Positions 51,501 through 63,700 of a stretch of 64,000 nt of DNA are shown here, one piece after another (the first letter of the stretch is position 1; every line of letters begins with the position of its first letter). The position numbers were made by a program, and so were the translations under genes. Below the pieces are notes generated by a model. The model did not search any database and was not told the DNA's origin. It was given only the letters and a program-made list of their open reading frames with translations. The stretch covers positions 1,927,199 through 1,991,198 of the forward strand of contig PTFA01000086.1 in NCBI GenBank assembly GCA_003342895.1, in the 5' to 3' direction. This DNA is from Casuarius casuarius (Eukaryota > Chordata > Aves > Casuariiformes > Casuariidae).

Positions 51501-52940
51501 ACGGGCCGGAGCTGCATCCGACTTCGGCTGCGAAAGGGTCGAGCAATGGCAGCGCATGAACAGCCAAGGACAACCGAGGTGGAGCCGTTCCAGCCCCGTG
51601 AACTGTCCTCGGTGTAGGTTTGAGTCCCGTTCATCTCAGGCCTTACCCCTGTTTACCGAGTTTAAATCATACCTTTGTCATGTTTAATTTGCCATGAGCC
51701 TAATGAAGCCTTTGCTGTGCACCCTGGGCTGCGTTTTGTGATCCCTAGCTGTCCTTACGCATCCAAAGCAAAATCCTACCTAGTGGTCGGATAGGCTGAG
51801 TAAAGACAACAATGTTTGGTCCCCAAAACAGCANTGATGAGATGAGCTGTTTAACCAGATCTCACTGTTACAACCACTTGTTCAGAAGGCAAAATGTTAT
51901 CTCTGCGAATGGCAATTCCTTTCTCAAAGCAAAACCACATCAGCAATAATTTAACTTTTTTTTTTTGAAGTGAAAGTCTTGGACACAAACTTTACTGCAA
52001 ATATCCTAAACCATGAAGCTGATATCTGTTGCCACCTGTAGTTTCCCCTGAGATCAGTGTGTCTATGACATGTCATCAGTTTTCCTTATCTTCCAATGGA
52101 CCCACAGGACATGTTTTGCAGGTAAGCTTTCAAACAAAGACAAACTCGAGTGTTACAGCGGTAGTACAGGTGTAGTCTGCTGAGAATGACAGGGACAGCC
52201 TCTGTCACCCCACAGAAAGAAATGTCAACAGAACCATATACATGACTTTGAGGCCTGATTTTATATTCTGCTTCCTTCATGTAGCTGCTGGAAACAGGAA
52301 TATCTGTTTTGCACCAGGGATATGACATTTAAAGCATTTTGACCCAATCTGCTTCACATAGGGAAACACATCTAACTATGGTCCAGCATTTCAAACAGAA
52401 AATGTCAGGCAAAAATAATTTGTCTTAACCTACTAAAAGTGTTTTAGAATCTGCTGTATAAATATGTCTGTATATGTGTGTATATATACATATAATATGG
52501 ATATCTATTTGCACACATGCTATGCAGTTCCTATGCCAGAAAAGAATGATACCGAGTTTGGTGATGATAAGAATGATATGACGGCATTTAACATGTCGGT
52601 AAGACTGTACAAACAAACTTCCATGGGACCACATGTAAGAGTTTTATCATCCACTTGAACAGTATTATCAATTACATTTTACATATGTTAAGCCATTAGG
52701 TTTCTGTTTTATTGTTCTCATCTCATGCATTTCTGGGGAAATTCTCCACAGAGACAAGTGTTGGAGTAAATCAATACATACATACATAAATATATGCAAA
52801 TGCTATAAATTAATTGAATTGTTAAGCATAAGGCAGACTGGTCCTTTTTCGTAACCAAAGCAATTACAGTCTTTGTATTGCAGCTGCAGCAGGAAACACG
52901 GGCTGACAGCAGGACATGCTATGCTAGACATGATACATTC
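48560..52940. other. Intronic sequence, no gene seen
   Basis: AT-rich with moderately GC-rich patches at 49860-50080 and 51420-51620. Unresolved bases at 49965 and 51834. Frames on both strands in the GC-rich patches have no domain. A TATG/ATAC-type microsatellite-like stretch lies at 52460-52500. Confidence 0.45.
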
Positions 52941-52944
52941 AAGG

Positions 52945-53080
52945 TGTTAGGAGATGGTTCCTGTCTTGAAGAGCTCAAAATCTGAACAGAGCAGAAGTGG
53001 AAACAGGGAGAAATCAGATGACTTGCCCAAGGCCGCCCACAGGGTCTGTGGCACAGCGGGGGACCGAGCGGCCTTTCCTG
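52945..53080 (+). repeat. MIR-type CORE-SINE fragment
   Basis: GGTTCCTGTCTTGAAGAGCT followed by CAAAATCTGAACAG, then GGAAACAGGGAGAAATCAGA followed by TGACTTGCCCAAGGCCGCCC and GGTCTGTGGCACAGC, follows the amniote MIR-like order (GTCCCTGCCCTGAAGAGCT...CTTGCCCAAGGTCACACAG). Confidence 0.6.
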
Positions 53081-53084
53081 GGAG

Positions 53085-53940
53085 GACACCGCAGCCCCAA
53101 AGCGGATCCCTCAATTCTGAATGCAGCCAGATTTGTCTGCTTAGCTGGCCCTCAGTTTTGCAGCTCACGGAGACTTGCTCTGGGATTTCAAACACCAACA
53201 GCTCCTCACAGAAGGAAGGAAGGGCTGCAGTGACTTTTTCCAGGCTTTTTCCAGGCTAAACAGCGTTATTCTTTAACACGTGTGACCACGTCCTGGGCAG
53301 CACCCTTGCAATCCCCTGGCTTCGCTGGGTTATACAAATTAAAATTGTGCCACAGCGTATATAGCAGAAAGAAGCATGTTAACTATTGTATGGTAGAAGC
53401 ATACGCACTTAACCTAAGCAGATCAGAAAAAACAACAGAGAAAAAGAAACACTGTTTTCTCTCTCCTGCTTGCTTTTTGTTGTTAAAACATTTGATAGAT
53501 CTCCTTTGCAATTTTTTTTCAATAAACACACAGTCTTATTTTTGGTTTTATGCACCTCAGGTAGGAGGACAATTTGCTGTAATAGGCAGTGTAAGAAGCA
53601 CTCTGTACCATAAAAAGAAAAAAAAAGATTCAGTTCAGATGCTCCGACGGCGCCTGACTAGGTGGTGCTGAAATAAAGATATTACGGTGCCTTTTCTGAA
53701 TGTTCTTATGCAAACAGGACGTTGTAAATGTCTCATTTTTGAAAAAGGGCCTTGTATCTGGTCTTAGTTCCACCCTTTGATTTATTAGGAGCTTCAGCTG
53801 CAGACCAAATAGGTTTTCCTGTCTCTGCTAGCTCCTATTCCACTCTTAAGTCATTGTGCTTTAAGACACGCTCCTTAAAGTACAAACTCTGTTACAGTGC
53901 CCTAAATAATATGTGATGCGAATAAGTGCTGTTAAAGGAG
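53085..53940. other. Intronic sequence, nothing recognised
   Basis: Contains a short direct repeat TTTTCCAGGCTT/TTTCCAGGCTA near 53236-53258. The 129-codon plus frame at 53282-53671 has a lysine run and no domain. Confidence 0.4.
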
Positions 53941-53944
53941 TTTC

Positions 53945-54390
53945 CTGTTTTGGTTTCCTCGTTGGCACTCCAAGCTGAGCTAAAATCTCTAAAGGGCTTA
54001 CTTAGTATGCAGATATTGAAACCAAACCAAAAAAAGATTCCTGCATTTGTTGTGCTGTAGCTTTAAATGCCCCTGGCAGAAACTTCATTTCTCTCCCTTT
54101 CGCTCTTTCTCTCTCTCTCTCTTTTTTTGATGTTTCTTCTTTCTCTCAGCCTGTCATTGACAGTAAGTGCAATCACATTACACACAGCTTTCTTTGGAAA
54201 GCCCCCTTTTTAATGATCTGGCAGTCTGTAGACACTGACTGCTTCCAGAAAAAATTTCAATCCCTCTTCCCACAGCTTCCGCGAGCTCCGGTGATAAATG
54301 ACACCTGTCATTCTGTCACAGCCGCGCGGCACAGATGGGAGCGCCGGTGATAGATGGCTCACCAGAACAGGAAATCAGCCCTGTTGGGTT
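53945..54390. promoter_or_regulatory. Candidate TALE/HOX-motif enhancer
   Basis: Motifs seen: CTGTCATTGACAG (54151-54163, two inverted MEIS/PREP half sites); TGATAAATGA directly joined to TGACACCTGTCA (54299-54310, a TGIF/MEIS dimer-like site); a further CTGTCA at 54313-54318; and TGATAGATGG (54348-54357), fitting the PBX-HOX consensus TGATNNATNN. A (CT)n tract sits at 54106-54122. Enhancer function is inferred from motif clustering. Confidence 0.5.
54106..54122. repeat. (CT)n tract
   Basis: Short dinucleotide repeat running into a T run. Confidence 0.8.
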
Positions 54391-54639
54391 TGGGCTTGGG
54401 GTTTTTTTTTCCTTTTTTAAACAGAAAAGAGCTGACCAGGACATTGTCATGAGGCTGTTCCAGGGGCCTTGCCTCGAGGAGGAAAGGCGGAGAGAGGCGC
54501 AGAGCAGCGAGGAGTTTTTAAGTAGAAAGCTGCACTTTAAAGACCAAGGAATGTGTCTGTCTGAACGGCTGTGCAATTTCAGACTCAAAGTATGTCGAAA
54601 CGGCAATGTAAAGGCGAGATTGCAACTCTTTCAGGCGTA

Positions 54640-54740
54640 CCTGCGCTGGTGTTACACCGACGCAGTGCCTCCCGCGCTGGCCGGACACCGGGGCCCGTCC
54701 CGCTGCAGCCCCCGGCGCCGCTGCACGCTGCCTCTCACAT
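54640..54740. promoter_or_regulatory. Small CpG-rich patch
   Basis: CpG cluster around CACCGACGCAGTGCCTCCCG and CCCCCGGCGCCGCTGC, 300 bases after the TALE-motif block. Confidence 0.35.
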
Positions 54741-54744
54741 GCTA

Positions 54745-57555
54745 GCCCAGATAGCTGCACACGAGCTGCGGTCGGAGTCTGGATTAGACGTATCCACAAT
54801 TACATTTGATTTAATTTCTCTCGGTGATGGAACTGAACCAAAATCCTGGCTTTAAGAATGACTGAGAAACGGGGGAATTTAATTCTGAACCCATTTGCTG
54901 TCAGACAGGTCTTGCTTAAGCTTCTTTTAAAATCACTCATGTTTTCACAAGGAATATATTTTTTCTTAAGGCAAATCATTTAGGCTGACGGAGACGTGCC
55001 GCTACTTTTGCACTGCCGAGGAGGCAGACAGCGAGCTCAGAGCCCCGACGAAAACTGTGCAGAACTTTTTGCGTGGTGATGCCCTTCCTGATAAGAGAGC
55101 TAAGTGCTGCCGCTCTTCCCTTCCAGCAACGCGCCAGAGAAGCTGGAGAGGAAAAGGGAGTCCAATTGGTTACCAGGTAATTAAAGCATATTTAGCAGCC
55201 ACGAGGAAGGCAGCTCTGCAGGTGACTGCACATGGAGTAGAGAAGGCAGGACTCTCCACGCAGGCAGAATGCTAATGTCTTGGCGAATCCTCAAGTGGGG
55301 ACATTTTAACAGATAACTACCACTATCGTGAATGTAAAATCCATTCTTGCTCTCCGTAGCCAACTTTGGACACTCCCCTCCTGCGTGACCGTACTATAAA
55401 GCCCTTTCCGGATTTTGTTACAGAGCAAACACAATGCCATAGTCTCCTGAGACAGAGATAAAGCAAACGAACTGTTCTTCCGCCCTTAGTCACATAACTT
55501 GTCTTATTTACAAAATCATCTCTCATGGGTAAACGTGGCTCCATGGAATAAAGGTAGCAAAATTAAACCCAATGCAAAATTTTGGCTCGTCTTGCTGCCC
55601 ATGCTGGAAATGCAGGAATTCATTTATAGAGCGTTGCTCGGGATTCAGCTGTAGGGTTTCTGAAAAGATTACCAAATGTCATGTGACAAAATCTCCACAT
55701 GCTGCGATGAAAATATATCCCTTGAGGCTGGATTTTCAAAAGGAGCTGGGTGATAATGCTGCCGTTCCTGCACATTTATTGAATTTGATGCTTGCAGTTG
55801 TGTGTACAAAAAACTAATCAGGAGTCCAAAGTGACGTGAAATACAACTAAGTATGCAGGCAAAGTTAACAAAAGCATTTTCATCACATTTTAGATGCTGA
55901 TTATCAGCAGCAATAGCCTAGGGAGAACTTTGGAGCAAATTCCTCAGATTTTCCAACACTATCTAGGCTACTCTAAGTGCTCCAGTATGGTTTCATGCTC
56001 TGTGCTACGCCAATGTGATGAAATGTATAAAATGAACTGAATGATTGCTAACTCTAGAACCTGAAGGACTCAGGATTATACATATTCAGGGTATTAATAT
56101 CAAGCCTTTCATCATCCATCAATTGTAGCCCACATAGATCACAAAAAATTTTCATTGCACGGACAGTTTTTTGTCTTTCTATAAATTAAGAATAGGATTC
56201 TTACGGAAAGCAGAAAGGTAGTAATCGTCAGACAGCTCAACCTATCAAGTGCATGATAGTCAGGATACCTGGGATGCAAAAATCAACTCTTCTAAGGGCA
56301 TAGGAGAAGAAAGGATCACAACAAAAAGTAATGATTGAAGCTGTTATGCCATGAACCTACTTGGTCAGTAGATACATGCTGTTGCAACCAGAGGATATGA
56401 AAGGAAAAGTACATCTCAAGGATGACTGAGGACCAACAGGCCATGGTTAAATTCAAATAAAAATCAAGCTCTATCTCAGTTTATAATTATGTGTTTATAC
56501 CTCTCTGCCCTGACAAACGGAGCAGCAACACGAGCCCACATATGAAAGGTGGGATGGAGCAATATACGTGAGTTGTGCCTGTACCGAGCGGGTCCAAACG
56601 CTCCTAGAGCCAACCACATAACCTTGCAAGAGCCCGGCAGCGTCGCAGAGGCTGGGGCTGGCTTTCGTGTCCTTCCATCTCAGCCTACAACTGGTTAACT
56701 GCATATCCATTTTATACCATGATGATAAATGAACTGCAACAGCAGATCTGAATGACAATAAACGGCAAGAAATTTAAAGCGTCCAAACCAACGCTCTGCG
56801 TGGGCCCTTCATCTATTGTTTATACTTAAATGCTGCCACACTCTGCAGTTGCAGAGCAGAAGAAGAAACATGACTTCATAATGAAACTTGGACTTCAGGC
56901 CGAATCGGAGCACCTGGGGCAAAGTTTCTCTTCTTATTCTATTTCCTGAGGATACAGCTGAGTGCGACTTTCTGGCTTCCACAGTCACTTCTCAGTTTGA
57001 AACAGATGCAGTTTTTCACTAAGAAAGATAACTTGCAAGGAGAATTTCCGTTGCTATCCTTCTCCATTAGGAGAGAAAATTAAAATATCCTTCAGGAGGG
57101 AATACGTAACAGTTCTGTAAATTTAACAAGAGGCTTTCGTGAGCTCTAAAGAATATCCTGAAAACAGGCTACAGAGAAACAGTACAACACTGTACATTAA
57201 AAAAAGGAATAACTAGAATAATGCCAAGAAAAAAATATTCTGTAATGTCAATATTGTTGCATCAGGATAGATCTAGCCAAGTATATTTTAAGCTTTGATC
57301 AAAACTGTGAATCTGTTGAGGCAGAATTATAACCCCATGTAGAAAAAGTCTGAAATTTGTAATGACAATTAAAAAAAATTATGCTCAGGAGAGACCAAAA
57401 ACCAAACAGACATTCTGAGCCAGTGGATAAAATTCACAAAACCAAAACTGTACAAGTGAGAGATTATCAGGTGGAGCTTTGAAAATGGAATATGAAACAA
57501 AACCAGAAAGCCATTCCTGGCTGTGAAGAGAAGATTTTTCAAAGCACTTAGGGAA
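54745..57555. other. Intronic sequence, nothing recognised
   Basis: AT-rich intron with chance frames only. Confidence 0.4.
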
Positions 57556-57557
57556 TT

Positions 57558-57606
57558 TAAATGCCCACTTGCCATTGACTTTTAGTGAGGGTTTGGTGCC
57601 AGACTG
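57558..57606. repeat. Possible ancient amniote interspersed repeat fragment
   Basis: TGCCCACTTGCCATTGACTT followed by TTAGTGAGGGTTTGG resembles the 'cccattgacttcagtgggagctttgg' module seen also near 7.4 and 12.2 kb. Confidence 0.35.
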
Positions 57607-57609
57607 TTA

Positions 57610-59680
57610 TTTTTACCTTTGAGAATCTCAAGTAATGGAGTCACTTAAGAAAAACAGGACAACAGCAAACCGAACAAGCTGCAGGGTTAATTTTCCGCAG
57701 TGTGCTAGAGATGCTGACAGACAAGCCAATGGGCCAACTGGGAAAGAACTGGGACCTGCACCAAAAATGTACTTGTCAAGTAGTTGCAGATTTTTTTTTA
57801 GCTGTTCTGAGATAAAATTGATGTGTTTTGACTGATGAATCATGAGCAAAGATTGCCCAGTGTGCTCAGTTTGAAATACCAGCTTCTACCTGTGCGTGCG
57901 GGAACACTCTGTTCTCTCCTCAGCGCGCTCCTTTGGCAAATCTGTTCCTGAAGTCGCAGCTAAGCACGAATCCTTCAGGGTGCAATCCTGTTCCTCTCCA
58001 GCCCAACAGGGATTATACTGCTGAATCCAGCTGGGAGCAGTAGCAAGCTATTAATAAGGAGACTTCATATATATATCAAAATTTTGCAAAATAGTCATTT
58101 CTTCACATGTCCCTTGCAGCATGTTGGGACAAAGACATTTAGTGAAATGTGTTTGCTGCCATCCATTACACCTGCCAGGATATGACTTTAGCTATCAAAA
58201 TAGGTGACAAACGGCTTGAACGTGGGGTGCCTGGTTGCTCCTTCCATTGTTCCTGACCTCTTTATCCCAACTCCTCGTGCTCCTCTCCTCTTCCTTCCCA
58301 TTCCCAAAACTTCCAGCTGCTGTGCAATAAGATGGTGATAGCTCCAGGCTTCACCAGGCTGAAGATGATGGTGGCTGCTCCAGGGGCTTTCAGGCTCCTC
58401 CTTACGCCAATTGGTGTCACCTTGTCTTTATTCAGTTACAGAACACATATATGCCCACTACTGGGGTTAGGGTCTTGCTTTGCTATTCCTCCTAGGCCTT
58501 GCAGGAGCACACACAAACACACACACACACAGTGATGTTTTAAATTGGAAGCAGTATCTACCCTCTTACATTGGCTGTATTCACAATCTAGTCAGAGCCT
58601 GCTATGTCTTTTAGCATTCACTGATGTTAGGAAAACTGCTAAAAAATAGCTGCTAAAAAAATAACGGCATTTTTTTTCTTTAGTGCCTTATCTCAGGGCC
58701 TTCTGCTCACTGTATCCGTTCCTTGAGGCCTTTCTGCTTCATATGGTTTTAAACTCGTTTTAATCACAAGAGGACAATGCCAAAACATATTGTGGGGTTT
58801 GATCACCATTTGAGAGGCTTTACTGGCCGCTGCACATGAAAAAGCACATAGGCATGTTCCCTTCATGAGAACAAACCCCAAGGATCCTAAAGAGATAGTC
58901 CATGCTTAGATGAGTTCCTTGTGTGAACACTAGCCAACTGCAGGTAAAAGAGGGAATGATATGCTGGCACATACAGTCAGTTGAACTCTTATCCTCTAAT
59001 AATTCCTAATTTTTTTCTATATAAGACCATAGTAGACTCTTAGGTTTGTTTGGTAAAGTGCTTTCTTGTCATGTTTACAAATATACAGGGAATTAACTAT
59101 CTCCACTTGTAGATAGTTAACTACATCAGCTGGTTTTTTTCGGTTGAATTAATACATATATTTATGAAATTTAATTTAATGGCTAAACAAAAACAATTGG
59201 GTAGCAAGTATCCAATCAAAAATATTTTGCAAGTATAGAAAGCATTGTGTCATGTCAGCAGAGGATCCAACAGAAGTAACACGATGTGATGTGACACAGC
59301 TCAAGCAATGTAATATAATATGACACCACCAAGTAAGCAAAAAAAAGACCAAACATTTTATTTTTAGCTGAGATGCTCATTACTCTCCAATGTCTGATCT
59401 GAATGTTTTGTGACGGACTTAAGCGGAGTGAATATTGTTAGAATTTGGCTGATGTCATGGGTTTAATAGCTATTTGAATTATCCCGATCTAGCAGCCCAC
59501 TAAATTTTTAATCTTTTCTGTTCTCTGTAAAGACGAAAAAAGTCACTCTTCTAAAATGGTGGTCTAAGATGCTGTCATTACACACCCTAAATGCTCTAAC
59601 ATTTGTACCAGAATCCTCTAATATATTTCATTCTATGATACATTTTTAAAAGCTTTCAAACGGCTGAAAAGTACGGCCTG
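57610..59680. other. Intronic sequence, (CA)n microsatellite, no gene seen
   Basis: AT-rich; a CA repeat lies at 58508-58531. 59255-59520 carries several TGACA/TGATG-type cores (GATGTGATGTGACACAG, ATATGACACC) and might be regulatory, but no single strong site was found. Confidence 0.4.
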
Positions 59681-59684
59681 GTCC

Positions 59685-60010
59685 TCGCTCCTCGGAGCGG
59701 CCGGCGGTAAATAGAGCTGCTCAGATGCAGTAACAGCTCCTCAGCCAAATGCAGGTTTGCAGGGCCGGAGACGCACTGATGCCTCCAGCTGCACTAACCG
59801 CACTCAAGGAGCTGCAGATCACCCAGAGAGAGAAATCATTTCAAGACGCAGAAATTTGGGTGTGCGGCGGGACGAGGTTTCAGTGGGAGGCAGCTTTCCA
59901 GCAGGAAGCCTGCGGCTGGGCCCGGAGGAGCACAGCCTCCTGGTGAAGGGCCATGGGAATTTCCTCCCAAACCTCGGCTCCCCCAGCCGCTCGTGACAGC
60001 CCTCTGCCGG
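59685..60010. promoter_or_regulatory. CpG-rich islet
   Basis: CpG enrichment (CGCTCCTCGGAGCGGCCGGC, GGGTGTGCGGCGGGACGAGG). Overlapping open frames on both strands have no domain. Unresolved base at 60048 just beyond. Confidence 0.4.
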
Positions 60011-60123
60011 GTTTGCCAGGAGGAGGCAAACGCGGCCCCAGACCCAGNGGGAGAAAACGCTAAAATATGCAAGTGGAAGGAGGAGGCGGTAAACTTCTGG
60101 ATTTCTGTGAAATGTCCAGTAGG

Positions 60124-60237
60124 CTCCGGCATGAAGTGCTAGCTCAGCCCTCAGTTCCTATCAGCAGTGCACGCAGTAGATCCTGGCATGTAGCGCTTGC
60201 TCAGCCCTCAGCTCATATCAGCATAAACACTTCATCA
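60124..60237. repeat. 57-bp tandem duplication, two diverged copies
   Basis: The first copy contains GGCATGAAGTGCTAGCTCAG with CCCTCAGTTCCTATCAGCA after it (from 60128). The second contains GGCATGTAGCGCTTGCTCAG with CCCTCAGCTCATATCAGCA (from 60185). The offset is 57 bases, with several substitutions between copies. Confidence 0.85.
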
Positions 60238-60399
60238 CAGCTGACACGCTGATATGCTAAATGAGTAAGTGCGGTGCACAAGGAGGTCACAGCGAAGTTA
60301 ACTAAAGGGATTATAAGGGACAGTCAACACACTTCAAAAAGAAAAACCCTGATAGGTGCAGAAAACATGGTAAATGAGCCCGAAGAATGCGAACCCACA

Positions 60400-60740
60400 G
60401 CCGCGCACTCCATTACAGCCCTGACAGTTGAGTTCTAAACAGTTAAATATGAAACTGTCAACAAGGCCCTGTCTTAATAACCAAACTTGAGGCCTTTTAT
60501 CCTGGAAGATTTATGAAGTAATTTTAAAGAGGCCCAAGCAAACATCTGTCAATAAATTGAATGCCGACTACAGGATTTACAAGCAAGACAAGAATTTCTC
60601 ATTAAGTGCACATTAGCACTGTGGGGATCATAAATAGTAAGAGGGCAGGATGCTGAGCCTCTCAAGCTGTCATTAAAACACTATCTAAGAACTAATGAGG
60701 AAGTGATGGAAGGATACTAATGATCCCTCAGGCTCCTTTC
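60400..60740. promoter_or_regulatory. Candidate regulatory block with repeated TGACAG-type sites
   Basis: An inverted pair TGACAGTT (60422-60429)/AACTGTCA (60453-60460), CTGTCAATAAA (60546-60556) and CTGTCATTAAA (60667-60677) are MEIS half sites next to HOX-like AT cores. GATTTAC lies at 60574-60580. No repeats. Enhancer role inferred. Confidence 0.45.
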
Positions 60741-60744
60741 ATTC

Positions 60745-63700
60745 AGCAGTGAAAGAGGAGCAGGCAACGCAGAGTTTCAGCCTGCCACAGCCGACGACCT
60801 ACGGTACGGTACAGTACAGAGCTTTTCAGGAAGCATCCCGGTCCAGCTTCCATCACTGTAAACCCACCAGCTGCATGCTGGTCCGGGGCACTCACTGGTG
60901 AACCCAAAAAGACATTGTCATGAGCTCTTTCCTCCAAATCTCTTGAAGCTCAAGGTAACACACAGGGTGGGCAAGTCCGCTAAAACTCTGCCATGAGACT
61001 GGGGAAGCTGTGTGGGTTATAGGAGCCAGGATGGCCTGCCCTAGAGGTGAGACAATTAATAAAATAACTTCCATGTGAAAAATAACTTGCAAGTGGTTAT
61101 GAGCTTGCATTTTGAAAAATGGGGGTTAAAGACTAGATTTCTCTTACTGACCCCTTTGGACAGTGATATGGAGCCTAGGGGCAGGAGCTCAGCTTTGGTC
61201 CTTCTCCAAGAAGGGAGACAAAGGTCTGTGACAGTGACTGGAGAGTCGTATGTGGCTCCAGTTCCCAAAAGTTACCATTAGCCTCATTAGCAAGTAGACC
61301 CCTTTTTAGTCCATCTTTTGGTGCCCTCACCATCCTCCTTGTCCTCATTCACTTTCCCCATATCTGCTGCTCCCCATGCTGGCTCCAACTTCTCATTTTG
61401 TTGGCCTCCTTGCATAAGCAGTTCCTGTCGCTCCTCCCTCTGTCCCTCTTTCCTCTCTTCTCCACCTATCCTTGCCAGCTGTGTTGAGTTACCTCTTTCC
61501 CTCCAATCACTCTTGCTGCCTCTTGTGTGGCACAGGCAGCACAACCCCAGTGCAGTCACCTCCCCCGCTGTGCTTTATTCCTCTTGGCCGGGGAGAGGGA
61601 TGTGGCGATCAAACAGAAGTGAAGACAGAGGGACATCTCTGCAGCTACTGGTGGCAGTCAAGATAAGGCCTTCTAGAAATGGAGTTCATAAACTTAATTT
61701 GCTGGGGTGCCACCATCATAGTGAGAGGATTTTACTGTGCCATAGTGGTGGTAGCAACCTCGGTGCCAAGCTGCACAGAGTGCCACATGTTGCAAAGGAG
61801 GTGGCCCACCTCCCACCCCAACTCCTTCTTCTCTAAAGGTAGAGGCAGTGCCTGTCCTTGGCTCTTGGCCTGTTTTACAGAATAAGGCATTCAGATGGTC
61901 CCTTTCTCTCCTGTGGAAAAGGCGCACCTTCACTTTTGTTCACCCATGTCATGTTGATGTAGTTTATGCACCCCCAGTTGGGAACCTCTGATCCAGAAGA
62001 TTTGTGCTTGCTGAGAATCCAGCTGTGTACACCACTCTTCAGTACAAGCTGTGTTTATTTATACACAGAAGCATATGTGTGCAAAACTACGCTTCTAATA
62101 GGGCCAGCCTATGACGTAAAAGGACATTAATTCACTGTCTTGCTCTCATGTTCTCTCTCAGCCAATAATCATCTAATCACTCATACAAAGTGGAGCAATT
62201 CCACAATCTGAGACAGCAAATGTCTCGATAACCCAATAGTTAGGGGCCTGGGACCAAAGCGTGGGTTCCTGTTCTTCCCAATTCAGAGCGTGGACCTGAT
62301 GTCAAACCTATTGCATTCCGGATGACTGTGCCTCCATCATATTTCTGGCTATTCCCCCCCCCCCCCCTTTTTTGTACTCATGACCAGAAGCTGGCACAAT
62401 TTTGCTGATGACATCTTGGTCAGAAATGACACATTTTTGAGTCTTACTGTCAACAAATCTGTTTGCTGATGGAAAAGAAAAAAAGTCTTTTAGATTGCTC
62501 TGTTTTCTACCAAGATGGGAATCTTCCCCTTGCTGTGACCCTCCACAGCACAAGGACCAAAATGATTAGTAGGACATAAAAAAACTATTTCTATCAATAA
62601 GAATTATTTCTTTGGGTCTACAGCACATTGGCACTTGAATGATAATGTAGTTACATTTTTTCTATAATAGATGTTTTTACACGCTATTGGTGCTGTGGAT
62701 ATATGTCTCTTTCTGAGACTTTTGTCTGCAGAAGAAATCAAATGAACATAACCAAAGTGCACATTAGAAGAAAGACATTATATTAATGAGTGGTAGCACA
62801 TATCAACAAGTTACTACTCAGTTAAAAAACTCATTCTAAAGGAATATCATAGTTAAAGCCTTTAAACATGTAGCTTTTCAAATGAGTTGGTCCATAAATG
62901 GTTATTGTTATTAACTTGTATTTAATAGACAGTTCTTCTACAACAAAATTAACTCATAAAAAGACAAACTTTAACTTTACCAGTAAAAGATACTAAAGAC
63001 AAATACATTTCAGCACATTCACCAGTTATATTAAGATTCACACTCCATCCCAGTTTTCTCCCAATCCTGGAAATTAAATGCAATCCAAGGAAGTAAAAAA
63101 CCTGTGTACTCAGAGTTCACAACTGAGCCTTTCATTAAAACAGCAACATCAACAAATACCTGAAATAAATGAAGGGCAAATGTTATATGCTGTATCTAGT
63201 GAGTCATTCTTTCATATATATTGTTCTCTGTAACTGAGATTATATTCAGATGGGCTGGATTCCAATACTTTCATTAACATTGAACCAACCAATAGGATCA
63301 ATGTGTTTAACTACTAGTCAGTGCAAGTCAGGGTAGAAATTTCACCCAATCTAATTATTCCTTGTGATGTTATGGCAAGTATGGAAATGTATAATTACAG
63401 TGTAATTACACAGGGACTGTAAATTCGGTAAGTTGTAAATTCAAGGCTAAATTTCAAAATTAGGTCGTTTGAGTGGGTTCAAAATTAGGCAAAACCTGTT
63501 TGCTCGTCCCTGATAATTATGTTGTCAACTTCTCCAAAGCCAGGCACCTCTAAGGAGCATCCAGCTGTTTAATCAGACAAGCTGCTTGACCTGCATTCGG
63601 ATGGAAGTGAACTCCCCAATTACTGACTGATGGTTTCCTCTGAAAACAGTCATTTTGGTCTTATATGGTGTATAAGACTATTAGACAGCACCAGCAAGGC

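Noticed and set aside
61318..61836. 172-codon plus-strand frame
   Set aside because: Serine/leucine/proline content follows from a pyrimidine-rich strand. There is no domain, no splice or promoter context, and an open frame on the opposite strand.
61965..61992. CCCCCAGTTGGGAACCTCTG as a hAT-type transposon end
   Set aside because: No matching inverted end or target-site duplication could be found nearby.
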